From contig CAYREV010000028.1 in the NCBI GenBank assembly GCA_964423345.1, positions 1-28,722 of the forward strand: a stretch of DNA of 28,722 nucleotides. Reading direction: 5' to 3'. Source of the DNA: CAYREV01 sp964423345 (lineage in GTDB: Bacteria; Bacteroidota; Rhodothermia; Balneolales; Balneolaceae). Below the pieces are notes generated by a model, which was not told where the DNA came from, did no database searches, and saw nothing but the letters and a program-made list of their open reading frames with translations. This document shows, one piece after another, positions 25,356 to 28,722 of this stretch (position 1 is the stretch's first letter; each line of letters starts with the position of its first letter). The position numbers and the translations under genes were made by a program.

Positions 25356-26120
25356 TCAGCCATCCCTTTTATCAAGCTTTTGCATGACGTGCTTTTTGTA
25401 GGTTCTGCTGATAGGCAGGGTCGAATCCTTGATTTGCAGTTCCGTTCGGGAAAAGAAGTCTATTTTGTGGGTATTGACTATATAAGAGCGGTGAATGCGC
25501 AAGAAATTACCGGGCAGCTTCTTTGCAAGGTGGCTGATGCGTTCCCGGGTGATTACGGGCGTCCCCGAATCGACATAGATCCGTACGTAATCGCCCATGC
25601 TCTCAATGTAGTTGATATCCCCGTGCAATATTTTGGCCTGCTGCCGGTCGGCGCGAACCGAAAGGTATCCCTTCCGGAATTTGTTTTTTTCGGCCTTCAG
25701 GGATTTGGACTTCTTTTGATTGGCAAAGGAGCGATGGATCAACAGCAAAAAAGCTTTGAGAAGAACGATGAAGTAGAGGATAACCGCCAGCACATAAATG
25801 TTGCCGGCCACGGGACTCAGGTTTGCATAGTTGAGATCCGCAAGAAAGATGAAGGAACCTGTTATGACCCACATTTCGAGGTAGCAGGAAATAATCAGCA
25901 GGTAACCAAAGTAGAGCCAAAATCTCATGTATCGTTTTTTAAGAAGATATTTGGGTACCAGGTAGTAATTGAAAAAGTAAGAGGTTCCCACGGCCACCGG
26001 CAGCAGCATGGCAACGAAGTAAAAAGAGAGGATATAGCTTTGGAATCCCTTGCCGAACAGGACGGTAAGCAGTACTATAACTGTAAGCCAGAAGATGATA
26101 TGTGTTCGTACTTTTAACAT
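25356..26120 (-). CDS. Membrane-anchored LytTR-family transcriptional regulator
   Basis: A 254-residue protein with about four transmembrane helices in its first 135 residues and a C-terminal LytTR DNA-binding domain from about 150 to 250. Typical signs are INYIESMGDYVRIYVDSG, ITRERISHLAKKLP, and FLRIHRSYIVN. LytTR domains bind direct-repeat sites with a beta-strand fold. No receiver domain or separate sensor kinase gene is seen, so it may sense a membrane signal directly, as proposed for similar four-helix LytTR proteins. It is divergent from the small ExbB-like gene, 147 bp away. Confidence 0.88.
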   Translation of the reverse strand: MLKVRTHIIFWLTVIVLLTVLFGKGFQSYILSFYFVAMLLPVAVGTSYFFNYYLVPKYLLKKRYMRFWLYFGYLLIISCYLEMWVITGSFIFLADLNYANLSPVAGNIYVLAVILYFIVLLKAFLLLIHRSFANQKKSKSLKAEKNKFRKGYLSVRADRQQAKILHGDINYIESMGDYVRIYVDSGTPVITRERISHLAKKLPGNFLRIHRSYIVNTHKIDFFSRTELQIKDSTLPISRTYKKHVMQKLDKRDG

Positions 26121-26267
26121 GATCTGCTGTTAAAAAACGAAATATCCGGCTTATTAACCGCTTTTTTTCGATGAAATGCAGGTTTGGGCGAGGATTCTAC
26201 ATTGCTTGTGTAGGGGGATTGGCGGTAGACTTAAGCGATACACAAATCGCAAATTTACGGAACAGTT

Positions 26268-26648
26268 ATGACAGACTTATTTTATATGGGCAATCCCCTA
26301 TTTATGGGCATCCTCACCCTTTTGTTTCTGGCAATGGTATCCCTGGCAATCTATAAGGGGATACAGATCGCAAAAAGTAATTTCCAGCACGAAACCACCT
26401 TTCGTCACAGCCTGGGATATATTAAATCCATAGGCCTGTTCAGCCTGGTCTTCGGTATCTTCAGCCAACTTTTGGGACTCTACCAGGCATTCTCTGCCAT
26501 AGAGAGGGTAGGTGATGTCTCACCCGCAATACTGGCCGGCGGATTGAAAGTTTCGATGATTACCACCCTTTACGGGATGGGGATTTTCCTGATTTCATAT
26601 CTTATATGGTTGGGACTTGATCGAAGCGTGAATTCCCACAAGAGATAA
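26268..26648 (+). CDS. Small MotA/TolQ/ExbB-like membrane protein
   Basis: A 126-residue protein with three hydrophobic segments (about 10-29, 53-72 and 95-115). The stretch between the second and third, AFSAIERVGDVSPAILAGGLKVSMITTLYG, is the pore-lining region found in MotA/TolQ/ExbB proton-channel proteins. It is much shorter than classical ExbB (about 230 residues) and no ExbD/TolR partner lies next to it. Compact single-domain forms like this occur in Bacteroidota and Balneolota. Function is unknown. GGAAC 7 bases before the ATG may act as ribosome-binding site. Divergent from the LytTR gene. Confidence 0.75.
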   Translation: MTDLFYMGNPLFMGILTLLFLAMVSLAIYKGIQIAKSNFQHETTFRHSLGYIKSIGLFSLVFGIFSQLLGLYQAFSAIERVGDVSPAILAGGLKVSMITTLYGMGIFLISYLIWLGLDRSVNSHKR

Positions 26649-26663
26649 TCCGGATGTAGAAAA

Positions 26664-26691
26664 CCCGGCGGGGAAGAAGGTTTTCGCCGGG
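26664..26691. terminator. Hairpin downstream of the ExbB-like gene, possible terminator
   Basis: CCCGGCG (26664-26670) pairs with CGCCGGG (26685-26691). On the plus strand it is followed by ATTAATATT, a weak tail. On the minus strand the tail is TTTTC. It probably marks the 3' end of the ExbB-like transcript, but the U tract is poor. Confidence 0.5.
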
Positions 26692-26748
26692 ATTAATATT
26701 GCATATTGAGCCTATAAATATTTGTATTGTCTTTTCTTTTTTGCAATT

Positions 26749-26764
26749 GTATAGGCAACTATAC
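26749..26764 (+). promoter_or_regulatory. Palindromic hairpin before glpK ribosome-binding site
   Basis: GTATAG (26749-26754) and CTATAC (26759-26764) are perfect inverted arms around GCAA, a GNRA-type tetraloop. It ends 10 bases before the GAGGAG ribosome-binding site of glpK (26775-26780). It could be an operator or an mRNA 5' hairpin; no known GlpR site is claimed. Confidence 0.45.
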
Positions 26765-26783
26765 CAGCAAAACAGAGGAGCAA

Positions 26784-28277
26784 ATGGCTGAAGAATACAT
26801 ATTGGCATTAGATCAGGGGACCACAAGCTCAAGGGCTATTGTCTTCGACAGGCAGGGGAATATCAAGACTACTGCACAAAAGGAATTTGAGCAGATATAT
26901 CCCCAGGCCGGATGGGTTGAACATGATGGAAACAAAATTTGGTCGACCCAGTCCGGGGTGGCCACAGAAGCAATTTCCGAGGCGGGGCTGAACTGGGAAA
27001 GTATTGCTGCCATTGGAATTACCAATCAACGGGAAACGACTCTCCTCTGGGACAGGGAAACCGGCAAGCCTGTATATAACGCTATCGTTTGGCAGGATCG
27101 GAGAACATCTGATTTCTGTGATGAACTGAAAAAACAAAAAGGGCTTATCGAAGAGATCCGATCCAAAACGGGATTGATTATTGATGCTTACTTTTCCGCT
27201 ACCAAGATAAAGTGGATCCTTGATAATGTGGAGGGAGCTCGTGAAAAAGCAAACCGCGGGGAACTGGCTTTCGGAACGATGGATACATGGCTCATATGGA
27301 ATTTTACCCGCGGCGAGACGCATGTCACGGATGCCACCAATGCTTCCCGGACCATGCTGTATAATATTAAGGAAGGCCAATGGGACGAGGAGATAATGGA
27401 GCTTTTGGATATTCCATCCAGTATCCTGCCTGAGGTAAAATCCTCCAGCGAGGTTTATGGCAAGACCAAAACATTGTCCGTTGATATCCCCATTGCCGGT
27501 ATAGCCGGGGATCAACAGGCCGCTCTTTTCGGGCAGCGCTGCATCGACTCCGGCATGGTTAAAAATACATATGGGACCGGTTGTTTCATGATCATGAACA
27601 CCGGTGATAAAGCCATCGCTTCAGAAAACAATTTGCTCACCACCATTGCCTGGGAGATTGACGGGCGGACAGAATATGCATTGGAGGGGAGTATTTTTAT
27701 AGCCGGTGCCGTGGTGCAATGGCTTAGGGATGAGCTCGGCTTGATTCGTGATTCCTCCGAAGTGGAAGCCCTTGCGTCTTCAGTTAAGGATAATAACGGG
27801 GTCTATCTGGTACCCGCTTTTGCCGGACTCGGGGCTCCCCACTGGGAGCAGCATGCCAGGGGTACCATTGTGGGGTTAACCCGGGGTGCCAATGACGGCC
27901 ATATTGCCCGGGCGGCACTTGAAGGTATTGCCTATCAGACGCTGGATGTAATAGAAGCCATGCAGGCAGATTCGGGGATAGAGATTAAAGAGCTGCGGGT
28001 TGATGGCGGTGCGGCAGTGAACGACATGTTAATGCAATTTCAGTCAGACATGCTGCAGGTTCCGGTCATAAGACCCAAGACCCTGGAAACCACCGCCCTG
28101 GGAGCCGCTTATCTTGCCGGCTTGGCTGTCGGTTACTGGAAAGACCATGATGAAATTAATACCCAGTGGCAGGAGGACAAGGTGTTCACACCTCAAATGA
28201 CCACCGATGAGGCCGGGAAATTAAAAGCCGGCTGGGATCGTGCGCTAAAAGCAGCAATCAGTTGGTCCGCTGAATGA
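26784..28277 (+). CDS. glpK: Glycerol kinase GlpK
   Basis: A 497-residue FGGY-family kinase that phosphorylates glycerol to glycerol 3-phosphate with ATP. Signatures are YILALDQGTTSSRAIVFD at residues 5-22, QAGWVEHDG, GITNQRETTLLWDRETG, NAIVWQDRRTS, DATNASRTMLYNI, AGIAGDQQAALFGQ, TYGTGCFMIMNTG, FAGLGAPHWEQHARG and LRVDGGAAVNDMLMQFQ. The frame is open upstream to 26727, but the ATG at 26784 is chosen because GAGGAG lies 3 bases before it and the protein then starts as usual. Length is normal. The next gene is a membrane protein rather than a recognisable GlpF. Confidence 0.97.
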   Translation: MAEEYILALDQGTTSSRAIVFDRQGNIKTTAQKEFEQIYPQAGWVEHDGNKIWSTQSGVATEAISEAGLNWESIAAIGITNQRETTLLWDRETGKPVYNAIVWQDRRTSDFCDELKKQKGLIEEIRSKTGLIIDAYFSATKIKWILDNVEGAREKANRGELAFGTMDTWLIWNFTRGETHVTDATNASRTMLYNIKEGQWDEEIMELLDIPSSILPEVKSSSEVYGKTKTLSVDIPIAGIAGDQQAALFGQRCIDSGMVKNTYGTGCFMIMNTGDKAIASENNLLTTIAWEIDGRTEYALEGSIFIAGAVVQWLRDELGLIRDSSEVEALASSVKDNNGVYLVPAFAGLGAPHWEQHARGTIVGLTRGANDGHIARAALEGIAYQTLDVIEAMQADSGIEIKELRVDGGAAVNDMLMQFQSDMLQVPVIRPKTLETTALGAAYLAGLAVGYWKDHDEINTQWQEDKVFTPQMTTDEAGKLKAGWDRALKAAISWSAE

Positions 28278-28384
28278 CATGTTACACGGCCGGCCGGTTC
28301 TCTATGAAATGGTCCAAGAAGGTCCGGTCGGTCAAATAACTTTCGCAATTCCAATATAATTCTAACAAAAGGAGAAGGTTTAAA

Positions 28385-28722
28385 ATGGCTGAATTTTCTG
28401 AACTTTGGGTAATAGGTATGATCATAGCTGCATTTGCCGGCGGGGCTTTTGGAAGTGCTGTCGGGGCGCTGCCTGCATTTATTTTTACCGGTTTCATGGT
28501 CATGGCGGGTGAGACGGCGAATATATTGGGTGGGGATATGTTGGAGCTTTTTGCAATGGATGCGGAACTCTCACAGTCCAATTCCATAACCTCGACGCTC
28601 GGTTTCGGACCGGTATTTGGTCCGCATATCAGTTTTGCGGCAGGCACCGCGGCTTCTGCCTTTGCAGCAAAAAAAGGATATATGGATACGGATTTCGCTT
28701 ATCACGAAGCTAAAAATATTGC
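28385..28722 (+). CDS. Hypothetical membrane protein, incomplete at window end
   Basis: The first 112 codons are present and open to the end of the window. GGAG lies 10 bases before the ATG. The start MAEFSELWVIGMIIAAFAGG and GAVGALPAFIFTGFMVMAG-like residues form two hydrophobic helices (about 7-25 and 27-42). A glycine-rich stretch STLGFGPVFGPHISFAAGTA precedes a lysine pair. It lacks the NPA motifs of aquaglyceroporin GlpF in the visible part. Its place 107 bp after glpK suggests a role linked to glycerol uptake or metabolism, but I do not recognise the family. Confidence 0.75.
   Translation, partial: MAEFSELWVIGMIIAAFAGGAFGSAVGALPAFIFTGFMVMAGETANILGGDMLELFAMDAELSQSNSITSTLGFGPVFGPHISFAAGTAASAFAAKKGYMDTDFAYHEAKNI

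Noticed and set aside
28385..28722. Glycerol facilitator GlpF
   Set aside because: The visible 112 residues lack the NPA motif and aquaporin helix pattern.

Overview
The window looks like a chromosomal segment of an FCB-group bacterium, most likely Balneolota/Rhodothermota (relatives of Balneola, Gracilimonas, Fodinibius) or a close Bacteroidota lineage. The reasons are the gene order of the division/cell-wall cluster, a transpeptidase with C-terminal PASTA domains, a meso-DAP type MurE, LytTR and HisKA_2-type regulators, and a promoter of the Bacteroidota type (TTTG, 20 bp, TAnnTTTG). This placement is inference from gene content; there is no rRNA in the window.

Layout. (1) Positions 1-12805, minus strand: a continuous dcw operon read from right to left, mraZ-rsmH-ftsL-like-ftsI/pbp-murE-mraY-murD-ftsW-murG-murC-ftsQ-ftsA(partial). 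Many genes touch or overlap by 4 bp. A candidate MraZ operator (three GTGGG repeats at exactly 10-bp spacing) sits upstream of mraZ, and a three-way-junction inverted-repeat element lies between ftsI and murE. (2) 12806-13397: an intergenic stretch with a 34-codon ORF resembling the very N-terminus of ArsM-like methyltransferases. (3) 13398-14570, plus strand: a beta-lactamase-fold serine hydrolase whose 3' end overlaps the convergent hom gene. (4) 14515-19090, minus strand: a methionine/homocysteine operon (CoA-binding protein-metY-metX-hom) with a long structured leader. (5) 19110-23621, minus strand: pdxJ-era-M1 aminopeptidase-PAS histidine kinase. (6) 23795-25243, plus strand: a secreted amidohydrolase. 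(7) 25356-26648: a divergent pair, membrane LytTR regulator and small ExbB/MotA-like protein. (8) 26784 to the end, plus strand: glpK followed by an incomplete membrane protein.

The most interesting part is the leader of the methionine operon. A good Bacteroidota-type promoter (19059-19090) is followed by a 26-codon leader peptide ORF (18960-19040) containing the run CCCCLCMRM. It is followed by RNA segments that can pair 1:2, 2:3 or 3:4, and the 3:4 hairpin is an intrinsic terminator with a U tract. This is the textbook architecture of ribosome-mediated transcription attenuation, here apparently sensing cysteine (and perhaps methionine) tRNA charging. Only about 40 bases further on begins a clear SAM-I riboswitch with its own terminator, and then the operon. 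So two independent terminators in series, one reading Cys/Met-tRNA charging and the other SAM, seem to gate direct sulfhydrylation of O-acetylhomoserine. I inferred this from the sequence alone; no folding or expression data were available.
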